Assembly: GCF_018449605.1 (NCBI RefSeq)
Contig: NZ_JAAVUW010000005.1
Coordinates: forward strand, 434,001 to 498,000
DNA: 64,000 bases
From: Luteibacter sp. dw_328
GTDB taxonomy: Bacteria; Pseudomonadota; Gammaproteobacteria; Xanthomonadales; Rhodanobacteraceae
Direction: 5' to 3'
Shown: positions 47,797 to 56,546 of the stretch, in pieces
Position numbering within the stretch: position 1 is the stretch's first letter
Layout of the letters: every line of letters begins with the position of its first letter
Notes under the pieces: generated by a model
What the model saw: the letters and a program-made list of their open reading frames with translations, nothing else
The model's database searches: none
Told to the model about the DNA's origin: nothing
Program-made: the position numbers and the translations under genes

Positions 47797-48525
47797 ATGT
47801 TTCGAGTTCGCAGGTTCGTCGTCGCCACATGGATGCTGACCTCGACGGTCGCGATGGCCGATACACAAGACGACGCCATTGCCACGACATGCCCGAACGC
47901 GCAGGCATGGAAAACGCGGATGGAGAAGACGCACCCTGACCAGACAGCCGAGGCGGGTGCGCGTCGCGATGCGGGAAAGACATTCACCCAGCCCGCGTAC
48001 CGCGAGGAGTTGCATCGGCGATTCCTCGCCGACAAAGCCGCGCGTGACGCCTGGACCGCGACGCGCATGACGCCGGAAGGCTGGACGCGCGTGAAGAAGG
48101 TCGACGCGAACAACCAGGCCTGGTTCAAGCCACTGTTCACCCGCAATGGATATCCCAGCGTTGCGCAGGTGGGTGAGCGCGGCGTCGTCGAAGCCTTCTA
48201 TCTGGTCCAGCATGCTGCAGAGAACACCACGGACACCGCCTTTCCCATATCGATGTTGCCCGCGCTTACCGACCTGACGAAACAGAACCTCCTTCCCAAG
48301 GCCGACGCCGCCACATTGATCGACGAGCTCCTTCAAGACGAGGGAAAGCCACAGCGGTACGGCACGCGTTATTCGTTCCCCGCAGATCAGTCGGGCCCGC
48401 GATTGGAACCCACGGAAGATCTCGCGCACCTGGACGCGCGTCGGGCCTCGATGGATCTTATGCCGAGCGCCGACATGACCTGCGTCATGAACGTTGTGGG
48501 CGAGCGATTGAAATATTCGCTCTGA
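47797..48525 (+). CDS. Secreted DUF6624-like protein
   Basis: This 242-residue protein has a signal peptide (about residues 1-21, ending VAMA). Its central region, with WTRVKKVDANNQAWFKPLF, GYPSVAQVGERG, FYLVQHAAE and a later RYGTRYSF, matches the pattern of DUF6624. No enzymatic motif is recognised. It lies 21 bases after the metallo-hydrolase on the same strand and could be cotranscribed with it. It is convergent with an HxlR gene. Confidence 0.8.
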   Translation: MFRVRRFVVATWMLTSTVAMADTQDDAIATTCPNAQAWKTRMEKTHPDQTAEAGARRDAGKTFTQPAYREELHRRFLADKAARDAWTATRMTPEGWTRVKKVDANNQAWFKPLFTRNGYPSVAQVGERGVVEAFYLVQHAAENTTDTAFPISMLPALTDLTKQNLLPKADAATLIDELLQDEGKPQRYGTRYSFPADQSGPRLEPTEDLAHLDARRASMDLMPSADMTCVMNVVGERLKYSL

Positions 48526-48558
48526 CGGCCGATCCGAATCCGCCCGTAGTCGCCGAAC

Positions 48559-48999
48559 TCAGCCCGGCATCACCAGATGCATCGGTGTCGCACTCAGCGG
48601 CGTACCGGTGCGCTGGTCGACCACCACCGCCTTGATCGGCTCACCCGTCTCGTCACTGGCCAGATGGCTCGTGGGCGGGCCGCCGCCGTTATAGGTGCGG
48701 CCCCATTCGCCAATGGCCGCCATGATCGGAATGAAGTCGCGCCCCGCCTGCGTCAGCACGTACTCATCGCGTGGCGGGCGCTCGCTGTAGCGGCGCTTTT
48801 CCAAGACGCCGGCCTCGGTGAGGGCCTTCAATCGACGCGAAAGGATGTTCGGCGCGATGCCGAGACTGGTCCTGAACTGGTCGAACTGGCTCATGCCACG
48901 GCTGGCATCCCGAAGGATGAGCACGCTCCAGGTGTCGCCCACGAAGGCGAGCCCACGGGAGATCGCGCAGGTACCGGAAGAAAGTTTGTCGATGTCCAT
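48559..48999 (-). CDS. HxlR-family transcriptional regulator
   Basis: This 146-residue winged-helix protein has CAISRGLAFVGDTWSVLILRDA at the start, with the characteristic Cys11, and the recognition region NILSRRLKALTEAGVLEKRRY. HxlR proteins act as dimers and often sense aldehydes or oxidants through a cysteine near the N-terminus. It is divergent from an SDR gene 79 bases away, and an inverted repeat lies between them. It probably regulates the SDR. Confidence 0.9.
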   Translation of the reverse strand: MDIDKLSSGTCAISRGLAFVGDTWSVLILRDASRGMSQFDQFRTSLGIAPNILSRRLKALTEAGVLEKRRYSERPPRDEYVLTQAGRDFIPIMAAIGEWGRTYNGGGPPTSHLASDETGEPIKAVVVDQRTGTPLSATPMHLVMPG

Positions 49000-49036
49000 T
49001 GCATTATGATATCGATGTCACTATCGTATGGCAACC

Positions 49037-49059
49037 TAGTTACTATCTTTTTGCAACTA
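49037..49059. promoter_or_regulatory. Inverted repeat between hxlR-like gene and SDR
   Basis: TAGTT at 49037-49041 and AACTA at 49055-49059 form an inverted repeat with a 13-base spacer, within an AT-rich stretch. Symmetric half-sites of this kind are typical HxlR targets. It is 20 bases upstream of the SDR start. Confidence 0.4.
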
Positions 49060-49078
49060 ACCCATCCGGAGAGACACC

Positions 49079-49873
49079 ATGAGCATTGAAAACAAAGGCA
49101 CGGCCATCGTGACGGGCGCTTCCTCGGGCATCGGCCAGGTCTACGCGGAGCGCCTCGCCGCCCGCGGTTACGACCTGATCCTGGTCGCCCGCCGTCTCGA
49201 CCGCCTGGAGGCCCTGGTCACATCCATCGGCGAGAAGACCGGCCGCAAGGTCGAAGCCCTCAAGGCCGACCTGACCCAGAAGGCGGATGTCGCCCTCGTT
49301 GAGAAGCGCCTGAAGGAGGACGCCTCGATCACTTTGCTGGTAAACAACGCCGGCATCTCCCTCGAAGGCAGCATCCTCGATAACGACACCGCTGCCATCG
49401 AGCAGCTCATCGCCATCAACATCACCGCGCCGACGGTCCTCTCCGCCGCCGCTGCCAAGGTGTTCAAGGCCCGCGACAAGGGCGGCATCATCAACATCGC
49501 TTCTGTTCTGGCATTCGTGCCGGACCTGTTCGACGGCATCTATAGCGGCTCGAAGGCCCACGTGCTCAACGTCACCCTTGGCCTCGCCGCGCAGCTGAAG
49601 GGCACGAACGTGCACGCCCAGGCCGTGCTGCCGGGTGCCACCCGCTCGGAGATCTGGGAGAAGTCGGGCAAGGACGTCGACGCCCTGCTGCCGGGCATGG
49701 TCATGGAAACGGCCGACCTGGTCGACGCGGGCCTCCTGGGCTTCGATCGCGGCGAAGTCGTCACCATTCCGCCGCTCGCGGACGAAGGTCAGTACCTGGC
49801 CTACGACGCTGCCCGCCTCGCGATGGGCCCGAACCTCTCGCGCAAGGACGTGGCTCCGCGCTACCGCGTGTAA
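49079..49873 (+). CDS. SDR-family NAD(P)-dependent oxidoreductase
   Basis: This 264-residue short-chain dehydrogenase has TGASSGIG near 13-20, the LVNNAG segment near 90 and the catalytic IYSGSK near 154-159, with Ser in NIASVLAF about 14 residues earlier. The alternative catalytic core YSGSK and the tail with LSRKDVAPRYRV fit the DltE/YqjQ-like branch. ATG 49079 follows GGAGAG. It is controlled, by inference, by the divergent HxlR regulator, and a 15-pair hairpin follows it. Confidence 0.9.
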   Translation: MSIENKGTAIVTGASSGIGQVYAERLAARGYDLILVARRLDRLEALVTSIGEKTGRKVEALKADLTQKADVALVEKRLKEDASITLLVNNAGISLEGSILDNDTAAIEQLIAINITAPTVLSAAAAKVFKARDKGGIINIASVLAFVPDLFDGIYSGSKAHVLNVTLGLAAQLKGTNVHAQAVLPGATRSEIWEKSGKDVDALLPGMVMETADLVDAGLLGFDRGEVVTIPPLADEGQYLAYDAARLAMGPNLSRKDVAPRYRV

Positions 49874-49904
49874 CAGCGAACGCCGTTCGCACCGGGCGCC
49901 ATCC

Positions 49905-49937
49905 GCTGATCGGGCCAGCCAAGCTGGCCCGATCAGC
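49905..49937. terminator. Hairpin downstream of SDR
   Basis: GCTGATCGGGCCAGC and GCTGGCCCGATCAGC form a perfect 15-pair stem with a three-base loop, 32 bases after the SDR stop. No T run follows, so termination may be partial. Confidence 0.6.
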
Positions 49938-50038
49938 ATGCTTCCGAGTGTGAACAGCGGCTTATCCCACCTTTACACATCGACGCGCACGAATGCGCGC
50001 TAAACTACGGGGCTCGCTCGATTCTCTTGCGGTTCGGC

Positions 50039-52603
50039 ATGCCCTCTTTTGTTTTTGGCGCCTTCGGGCTGTCCACGCTCTGGCTACTCCCCCTGCTCTG
50101 GCGCATCGGCGCCGCGCTGTTCCGTCGGCGTCGTCCGCCCACGGTCGGGCCCGGTGCGATTCGCTTCTGGTCGGGGTTTGCTCTGGTCCTGCTGGCGAGC
50201 ACCGCGCTCGAGGGCATCGTGATTTCGCATTACACCGACGATCCTTCCGTCGGTGGCGTTGTATGCCGCTGGCTTGGCACCGCGTTCGGTAGTTTCCCCG
50301 GCGCCGCCATCACCTCGCTGATCGCACTCGCGACCTTCGTCGTCGCACTGCCCTGGTACCTGGGCGTGTCGTGGTCTGCGGCCATCGTGCGTCTGAACGG
50401 GCTTCTCGAGCCGATGGGTGCGTTGGCCATCGAAGGCACGCGCCGCCTCATGACGCGCACGGCCTCCCGCGCCACGGGCCGTCGCCCTGCATCCGCCGTG
50501 CGCCGTGCCGACCGAGCGCCAGCCGCGCGTCGTCGCACCAAGGTGCCTGCGAAGCCTGCCAACCCAGCGCCGATTGCCAAGCCGGCCCATGCGACATCCA
50601 CCCGACGCGACGTCCCGCGCGCCGAGCCGAAGAACAACGATCCTGTGCGTCCGTCGGTATCGACACCGGTGCTGCCGCGCCATCGCGTCAAACCCGACAC
50701 CGTCATTCGTGAGCCATGGCTCGCACCGCGCGCGCTGGCTTCGGCGTCCCCCGAAAACGACACCGAGGAGCGCGACCTCGAGATCCATCGCGAGCCGGCA
50801 CGGGTCGCCACGTCATACCGCACGCCAGAGCGACCGGTCATCGCAAACTCCGGACCGGCACGCGCGGAAGAACACTCGTTCACCGCTTTGCGTCGCGCCG
50901 AGGAAGAGCGCTTGCCTTACGAGTCGCTCGTGACGTCGGTTGCAGAGCCTGTCGTGCCTGCGGAACCCATAGCGCCCGTCGTCGAGCGGACCATTCCGGC
51001 GATCGCCCCCGTCTCGCGCTTCGCCGTGGCAGCCAACGATGCACCGCACGTCGAGCCGCTCCGCACCGTCACGCTGACGCCCGTGAGGCCACTGCGTAAC
51101 GGCGGCGGTGTCAGCGCCGTCGGTATCCCTCCGTTGACCCTGCTCGCTCCGGCCTCACCCAGCTCGAATGCCGCGCTTGCCATTTCCGAGCAAGATCTCC
51201 GCGATACCGGCGAGTTGATCGAGCAACGCCTGCGCGAGTTCAAGGTTCCGGTGCAGGTCGTCGGCGCCTCGGCGGGCCCTGTCATCACGCGCTACGAAGT
51301 CGAGCCAGCCGTCGGTGTTCGCGGTAACCAGATCGTCGCGCTGATGAAGGACCTCGCGCGCGGCCTTGGGCGCACCACGATCCGCGTGGTCGAGACGATT
51401 CCGGGCAAGACATGCATGGGTCTGGAGCTGCCGAACGAACAGCGACAGATGATCGCGCTGTCGGAGATTCTCGATTCCGCGGAGTACCGCGAGTCCGATT
51501 CGCTGCTGACGCTGGCCATGGGCAAGGGCATCACCGGCGAACCGGTGGTTGCCGACCTGGCAAAGGCACCGCACATGCTGGTTGCCGGCACCACGGGTTC
51601 GGGCAAGTCGGTTGCGGTGAACGCGATGATCCTGTCGATGCTCTACAAGGCCACGCCTGAAGACGTCCGCATGATCATGATCGATCCGAAGATGCTGGAG
51701 CTTTCTGTTTACGAAGGTATCCCGCATCTGCTGGCGCCCGTGGTCACCGACATGAAGCTCGCCGCCAACGCGCTGAACTGGTGCGTGGCCGAGATGGAAA
51801 ACCGCTACCGCGTCATGTCGGACCTGCGTGTACGCAATCTCGCCGGCTTCAACCAGAAGGTGCGCGAGGCACGCGCGGCGGGCAAGCCCTTGTTCAATCC
51901 CTTCCCCGCGCATCCGGAAGTGCCGGAGCATCTCGACACCTTGCCGATGATCGTCGTGATCATCGACGAGCTGGCCGACCTCATGATGGTGGCCGGCAAG
52001 AAGATTGAAGAGCTGATTGCGCGGCTGGCGCAAAAGGCACGTGCCGCGGGTATTCATCTGATCCTTGCGACGCAGCGTCCGTCGGTGGACGTGATCACCG
52101 GCCTGATCAAGGCGAACATTCCCACGCGCGTCGCTTTCCAGGTGTCGTCGAAGATCGACTCGCGCACCATCCTCGACCAGATGGGCGCGGAGAGTCTGCT
52201 CGGCCAGGGCGACATGTTGTTCCTGCCGCCGGGTACGGGCTATCCGCAGCGTATCCACGGTGCCTTCGTTGCCGATGAAGAAGTGCATCGTATCGTCGCG
52301 TGGCTGAAGCAGTTCGGTGAGCCGGATTACAAGGACGAGATCCTTGCCGGTCCGCCGAGTGAAGCCATGGACGGTGAGGCGGGCGAAGACGGCATCGATG
52401 CCGAGCTCGATCCCCTCTACGACGAAGCGGCGGCCTTCGTGCTGCGCTCTCGCCGTGCGTCCATCTCGTTCGTGCAGCGCCAGTTCCGCATTGGTTACAA
52501 CCGCGCGGCGCGTCTGGTCGAGGCGATGGAAGCCGCGGGACTCGTTTCGTCGATGGGCATCAATGGTCAGCGCGAAGTCATCGCGCCGGGTCCTTCCGAC
52601 TAG
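50039..52603 (+). CDS. ftsK: FtsK/SpoIIIE-family DNA translocase
   Basis: This 854-residue protein has three to four hydrophobic helices in the first 115 residues and a long basic, proline- and alanine-rich linker (about 130-400). The FtsK motor follows with Walker A GTTGSGKS near 518-525 and Walker [11 protein letters not shown] near 640. The C-terminal gamma winged helix (about 790-850, with [19 protein letters not shown]) reads KOPS sites. The first membrane helix and periplasmic loop usual in FtsK appear to be missing. ATG 50039 is used; a TTG at 50027 is possible. It is not beside trxB or lolA, so it may be a second copy. Confidence 0.85.
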   Translation: MPSFVFGAFGLSTLWLLPLLWRIGAALFRRRRPPTVGPGAIRFWSGFALVLLASTALEGIVISHYTDDPSVGGVVCRWLGTAFGSFPGAAITSLIALATFVVALPWYLGVSWSAAIVRLNGLLEPMGALAIEGTRRLMTRTASRATGRRPASAVRRADRAPAARRRTKVPAKPANPAPIAKPAHATSTRRDVPRAEPKNNDPVRPSVSTPVLPRHRVKPDTVIREPWLAPRALASASPENDTEERDLEIHREPARVATSYRTPERPVIANSGPARAEEHSFTALRRAEEERLPYESLVTSVAEPVVPAEPIAPVVERTIPAIAPVSRFAVAANDAPHVEPLRTVTLTPVRPLRNGGGVSAVGIPPLTLLAPASPSSNAALAISEQDLRDTGELIEQRLREFKVPVQVVGASAGPVITRYEVEPAVGVRGNQIVALMKDLARGLGRTTIRVVETIPGKTCMGLELPNEQRQMIALSEILDSAEYRESDSLLTLAMGKGITGEPVVADLAKAPHMLVAGTTGSGKSVAVNAMILSMLYKATPEDVRMIMIDPKMLELSVYEGIPHLLAPVVTDMKLAANALNWCVAEMENRYRVMSDLRVRNLAGFNQKVREARAAGKPLFNPFPAHPEVPEHLDTLPMIVVIIDELADLMMVAGKKIEELIARLAQKARAAGIHLILATQRPSVDVITGLIKANIPTRVAFQVSSKIDSRTILDQMGAESLLGQGDMLFLPPGTGYPQRIHGAFVADEEVHRIVAWLKQFGEPDYKDEILAGPPSEAMDGEAGEDGIDAELDPLYDEAAAFVLRSRRASISFVQRQFRIGYNRAARLVEAMEAAGLVSSMGINGQREVIAPGPSD

Positions 52604-52627
52604 CGACACCCTGCATGCCCTGCTCTT

Positions 52628-52695
52628 GTAGGAGCCGATTCATCGGCGATGGGTGTTGCGACACCGTTAGGGATCGCCGATGAATCGGCTCCTAC
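52628..52695. repeat. REP-like inverted pair (F)
   Basis: GTAGGAGCCGATTCATCGGCGAT and its exact inverse ATCGCCGATGAATCGGCTCCTAC enclose 22 bases. The pair lies between the convergent ftsK and rbsB genes and can fold into a long hairpin next to the terminator. Confidence 0.87.
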
Positions 52696-52714
52696 AAAGA
52701 ACACAGCACGCAAG

Positions 52715-52749
52715 AAAAAGGCCGGCCACCGTGAGGTGACCGGCCTTTT
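52715..52749. terminator. Bidirectional terminator between ftsK and rbsB
   Basis: AAAAGGCCGG and CCGGCCTTTT pair across a loop with an inner ACC/GGT stem. A and T runs flank both sides, so it can end ftsK from the left and the rbs operon from the right. Confidence 0.85.
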
Positions 52750-52761
52750 CACACGCGACGC

Positions 52762-53697
52762 TTATTCCTTCGTGAGGAGCTTCAGCGGCACGGCGATCGA
52801 CTTGTCGACCGTCTGCTTGTCGATCAGCTTCTTTGCCGTCTCGACGCCGAGCTTGCCGATCTCTTCCGGCTGCTGGGCGACCGTGGCGGCCATGGCGCCG
52901 CTCTGCACGGCAGTCTTGCCGTCGGGCGTGCCGTCGAAGCCGACGACGAGGATCTTCTTGTTCTTGCCAGCAAGGGCCTGCACCGCACCGAGGGCCATTT
53001 CGTCGTTCTGGGCGAAGATCGCCTGGACGTCGGTGTTGCCCTGGAGCAGGTTCTCGCTGACCGAAAGGCCCTGCGCACGGTCGAAGTTCGCCGGCTGCTG
53101 CGCAACGACCTTCATGCCGGTGGTGGCGATCTGGTCGTCGAAGCCCTTGCCGCGTTCACGCGCCGCCGAGGTACCGGCGACACCCTGCAGTTCGATGATG
53201 TTGCCCTTGCCGCCAAGCTGCTTGGCGAGGAAGTCCGCCGCCATCTTGCCGCCGGCGATGTTGTCCGACGCGATGTGCGACGCGACCTCGGCACCGTCGA
53301 CGCCGCGATCGAGCGTGATCACCGGGATGTTCGCGCGCTGCGCGGACTGCACGGCACCCGCCAGCGCCGACGAGTCGGTCGGGTTAAGCAGGATTACCGA
53401 GACGCGCTTCTGGATCAGGTCTTCGACGCTGGAGATCTGGCGAGCCGGATCGTCCTGTGCATCGACCACCACCAGCTGCACGCCGGCGTCTTTGGCGGCC
53501 TTCTGGGCGCCGTCCTTGAGTTCGACGAAGAACGGGTTGTTCTGCGTCGACAAGGCCAGGCCGATCACCGGCGTACCGGAAGCGGCAGCGCCACCCGCGG
53601 TCGATGAAGCGGCGGGCGTGGATTCGCCCGGACCCTGCTGCGAGCAGGCCGCGAGCAGCGTTGCCGCTGCCGCGGCGAGAAAGGTGACTTTACGCAT
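52762..53697 (-). CDS. rbsB: Ribose ABC transporter substrate-binding protein (lipoprotein)
   Basis: This 311-residue type I periplasmic binding protein of the sugar family has GLALSTQNNPFFVELKDGA near the start of the mature part and the ligand-cleft segments VITLDRGVDGAEVASHIASDN and VVGFDGTP. Unlike the soluble RbsB of E. coli, it has a lipobox LLAAC with Cys18 followed by a Ser/Pro/Ala-rich linker. It is therefore probably anchored in a membrane. It is the last gene of rbsK-rbsD-rbsA-rbsC-rbsB, about 23 bases after rbsC. Confidence 0.93.
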   Translation of the reverse strand: MRKVTFLAAAAATLLAACSQQGPGESTPAASSTAGGAAASGTPVIGLALSTQNNPFFVELKDGAQKAAKDAGVQLVVVDAQDDPARQISSVEDLIQKRVSVILLNPTDSSALAGAVQSAQRANIPVITLDRGVDGAEVASHIASDNIAGGKMAADFLAKQLGGKGNIIELQGVAGTSAARERGKGFDDQIATTGMKVVAQQPANFDRAQGLSVSENLLQGNTDVQAIFAQNDEMALGAVQALAGKNKKILVVGFDGTPDGKTAVQSGAMAATVAQQPEEIGKLGVETAKKLIDKQTVDKSIAVPLKLLTKE

Positions 53698-53720
53698 GGT
53701 GTATTCCCTCGTTTTGTTTT

Positions 53721-54665
53721 TTACTGCCGCCTGTCGAGCAGGACGGCGATCAGGATGACGATGCCCTTCACCACCTGCTGGTAGAAAGAGCTTACGCCGA
53801 GCAGGTTGAGACCATTGTTCAGGAAGCCGATCAGCAAGGCGCCGATCAGGGTGCCGAAGAGCCAGCCGCGGCCACCGGCCAGGCTGGTACCGCCAAGCAC
53901 CACTGCGGCGATCGCGTCCAGCTCGTAGCCTGCACCAGCCGTCGCCTGCGCGGAGTACAGACGCGAGGTAAGCACGACGCCCGCGAACGCGGAGAGAAGA
54001 CCGGAAAGACCGTAGATGGCGAGCTTCATCGGCGAAATACGCACGCCCGAGAGACGGGCCGCTTCTTCGTTACCGCCAATCGCCACGACATGGCGGCCGA
54101 ACACCGTGCCGCGCAGCAGGAAGCCACAGAGGATGAAGGCGACGGCCATCCAGATCACCGGCAGCGGGATCAGGTTGGCGATATAGCCGCCACCGAGCAT
54201 GGCGAAGCCGGGGTTGGTGACGGGGATCGGGCTGCCCTGCGTATACGACAGCGTGAGGCCGCGCAGCAGGGTAACCGTGCCCAGCGTGGCGATGAATGGC
54301 GCCACCCTGCCCCACGAAACCAGCGCACCGTTGACCATGCCGAGCACCGCGCCGAGCGCGAGGCCTGCGCCTACCGAGAGCACCATGCCGTGGCCGGCCG
54401 CCATGAGGCCGGCGGTAATCGCACCGGTGAAGGCGAGGATCGCACCCACCGACAGATCGATACCACCGGACAGGATCACGAACGTCATGCCGAACGCGAT
54501 CAGCGCGTTGATCGACACCTGGCGCAGCACGGTGAGCAGGTTGCCCGTGGTAAGGAAGTCCGGACTCAGCACCGACAGCACGATGAAGAGAAGGAGCAGC
54601 CCGATGACCGAGCCGAGGCGCTGGAACAGCGTCTTGGCCTGGCTCCAGTTGAGTTGAAGCGTCAT
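53721..54665 (-). CDS. rbsC: Ribose ABC transporter permease
   Basis: This 314-residue inner-membrane protein has about eight to ten helices and the BPD_transp_2 pattern: NALIAFGMTFVILSGGIDLSVG near residue 50, then DAIAAVVLGGTSLAGGRG near 232, the latter being the loop that contacts RbsA. It forms the ribose channel with RbsA and RbsB. The ATG at 54665 lies one base before the rbsA stop region, so translation is probably coupled. Confidence 0.94.
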   Translation of the reverse strand: MTLQLNWSQAKTLFQRLGSVIGLLLLFIVLSVLSPDFLTTGNLLTVLRQVSINALIAFGMTFVILSGGIDLSVGAILAFTGAITAGLMAAGHGMVLSVGAGLALGAVLGMVNGALVSWGRVAPFIATLGTVTLLRGLTLSYTQGSPIPVTNPGFAMLGGGYIANLIPLPVIWMAVAFILCGFLLRGTVFGRHVVAIGGNEEAARLSGVRISPMKLAIYGLSGLLSAFAGVVLTSRLYSAQATAGAGYELDAIAAVVLGGTSLAGGRGWLFGTLIGALLIGFLNNGLNLLGVSSFYQQVVKGIVILIAVLLDRRQ

Positions 54666-54666
54666 G

Positions 54667-56148
54667 TCAGTGGCCTCCGGTCGCGGCAGTCATCACGGTT
54701 TCCTGGGTGGCACCGTGGGCGTCGAGCAGGGCCGTTGCATGGCCCTCGTGCATCACCAGGATGCGGTCGCTCATGGCGAGCACCTCCGGCAGTTCCGAGG
54801 AAATCATGAGAATGGCCACGCCCTGCTCCGCGAGTTGATTGATGATGTGATAAATCTCGGCCTTGCCGCCGACGTCGACGCCGCGCGTGGGTTCGTCGAG
54901 GATGAGTACGCGCGGTTTGAGTGCCAGCCACTTGGCCAGCACGACTTTCTGTTGGTTGCCGCCCGAAAGCGCGCTGACATTGAGCTCCATGTCGCGCGTG
55001 CGGATCTTCAAGGCGTCGATCAGGCCCCGTGTCTGTGTCTTCTCGCCACCGCGATCGACCAGGCCGACATGCGCAGGTACCCGCGGCAGGCTGATGTTCT
55101 CGCGCAAGCTGAGGTCGAGCACCAGGCCCTGCGCCTTGCGGTCTTCGGTGAGAAAACCGAAGCCGGCGTGGATCGCCTGGTTGGGGTTGGTCGCGGTCAC
55201 CACGTCACCGTCGAGCAGCACGCGGCCTTCGGAAGGCTTGTCGAGGCCGAACAACAAACGCGCCAGTTCGGTGCGCCCCGCGCCCAGCAGGCCGGCGACG
55301 CCAAGCACTTCGCCCGAACGAAGGTCGAAGCTCACGTCCTTCACCATGCCGCCGCTGATGTGTTCCACCTGCAGGCGAACCTTTCCCGGCGTGGAGCTGC
55401 GGACCGGGAAGCGCGCTTCGAGCGTGCGGCCGACCATCATCTTCACGACTTCGTCGAAGGCCAGCCCCGGCACGGGACGCGTGCCGACGAACTTGCCGTC
55501 GCGCAGGATGGAGATGCGATCGCAGAGCGCGAAGATCTCTTCCATGCGATGGGAAACGTAGACGATGCCCGTGCCCTTCTCGCGAAGCGCACGGATCAGC
55601 TTGAACAGGGTGGTCGTCTCGTGTTCGGTCAGCGCGGCGGTCGGCTCGTCCATGATCAGGACGCGCGCGTTCTGGCCGAGCGCGCGAGCAATCTCGACCA
55701 TCTGCTGCGTGCCGACGGAAAGGCGTTCGACGCGGGTATCGGGGTCGAGCTTTTCCATCCCGACCTGGGCGAGCCACTCCATCGCCTTCTTCGTCATCGC
55801 CTTGCGATCCAGCAGGCCGAAGCGCTGGATCTCGCGACCGAGAAACAGGTTGTCCGCGATGCTGAGGGCCGGAATCAGGTTGAGTTCCTGATGGATGATC
55901 GCGATGCCGTACTTCTCGGCGTCGGCGGGCGTGGTGATCGAGACGGGCTTGCCGTCGACCTGGATCGTGCCGGAGTCCGGCGCGTAGATCCCCGTGAGGA
56001 TCTTCATCAGGGTGGATTTGCCCGCGCCGTTCTCACCCATCAAGGCGTGTATTTCGCCGGCGACCAGTTCGAAGTCGACGCCTTCGAGCACCTTCACCGG
56101 GCCGAAGGCCTTGTGGATGTCGTGCATGCTGACCAGCTGCGCGGCCAT
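54667..56148 (-). CDS. rbsA: Ribose ABC transporter ATP-binding protein
   Basis: This 493-residue protein holds two ABC domains in tandem. The first has Walker A GENGAGKST at 38-46 and the signature LSVGTQQM. The second has a degenerate Walker A (GLLGAGRTEL) and the signature LSGGNQQK, the usual RbsA pattern, so probably only one site hydrolyses ATP fully. It energises RbsC. The ATG overlaps the rbsD stop by one base (TGATG). Confidence 0.94.
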   Translation of the reverse strand: MAAQLVSMHDIHKAFGPVKVLEGVDFELVAGEIHALMGENGAGKSTLMKILTGIYAPDSGTIQVDGKPVSITTPADAEKYGIAIIHQELNLIPALSIADNLFLGREIQRFGLLDRKAMTKKAMEWLAQVGMEKLDPDTRVERLSVGTQQMVEIARALGQNARVLIMDEPTAALTEHETTTLFKLIRALREKGTGIVYVSHRMEEIFALCDRISILRDGKFVGTRPVPGLAFDEVVKMMVGRTLEARFPVRSSTPGKVRLQVEHISGGMVKDVSFDLRSGEVLGVAGLLGAGRTELARLLFGLDKPSEGRVLLDGDVVTATNPNQAIHAGFGFLTEDRKAQGLVLDLSLRENISLPRVPAHVGLVDRGGEKTQTRGLIDALKIRTRDMELNVSALSGGNQQKVVLAKWLALKPRVLILDEPTRGVDVGGKAEIYHIINQLAEQGVAILMISSELPEVLAMSDRILVMHEGHATALLDAHGATQETVMTAATGGH

Positions 56149-56546
56149 CAGAAGGTCACGCCGGCATGCAGGATCACATTGGCGTACGGCGAGGTTTCGC
56201 CGGTGCGCACCACGGCGACGGCGCGTGCGCTGAACCGCTTGAGGTCGTCGTGCGATACCTCGTTCACGGGCACACCGTCCTTACCCAGTCGCGCGGCGAG
56301 CGCCACCATTGCCGGATTGTGCGCATGGATCTCGCTGGCGACCGTCACGCTTTCGACGGCGAGCTCGGCATACACGGCCTCGAACACGGTGGCGAAATCC
56401 GGCGTACCGGGCAGTACCGCCAGGTCGATGCACGGAACACCGTGCGGAACCGGTAGCCCGACATCGCCGATGATCAGCGTATCGGTATGCCCCATCGCGG
56501 CGATCACGCGATTGAGTTCCGCGTGAAGCAGGCCACTGCGTTTCAT
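56148..56546 (-). CDS. rbsD: D-ribose pyranase
   Basis: This 132-residue cytoplasmic enzyme interconverts the pyran and furan forms of ribose before phosphorylation. MKRSGLLHAELNRVIAAMGH with catalytic His, GDVGLPVPHG and the C-terminal SPYANVILHAGV are characteristic. ATG 56546 overlaps the rbsK stop by one base. Longer starts run into rbsK. The family is also called RbsD/FucU mutarotase. Confidence 0.93.
   Translation of the reverse strand: MKRSGLLHAELNRVIAAMGHTDTLIIGDVGLPVPHGVPCIDLAVLPGTPDFATVFEAVYAELAVESVTVASEIHAHNPAMVALAARLGKDGVPVNEVSHDDLKRFSARAVAVVRTGETSPYANVILHAGVTF

Noticed and set aside
54664-56526. 620-codon open frame on the plus strand opposite rbsA and rbsD
   Set aside because: The opposite-strand ABC transporter genes are clear; this frame is a byproduct of codon bias.
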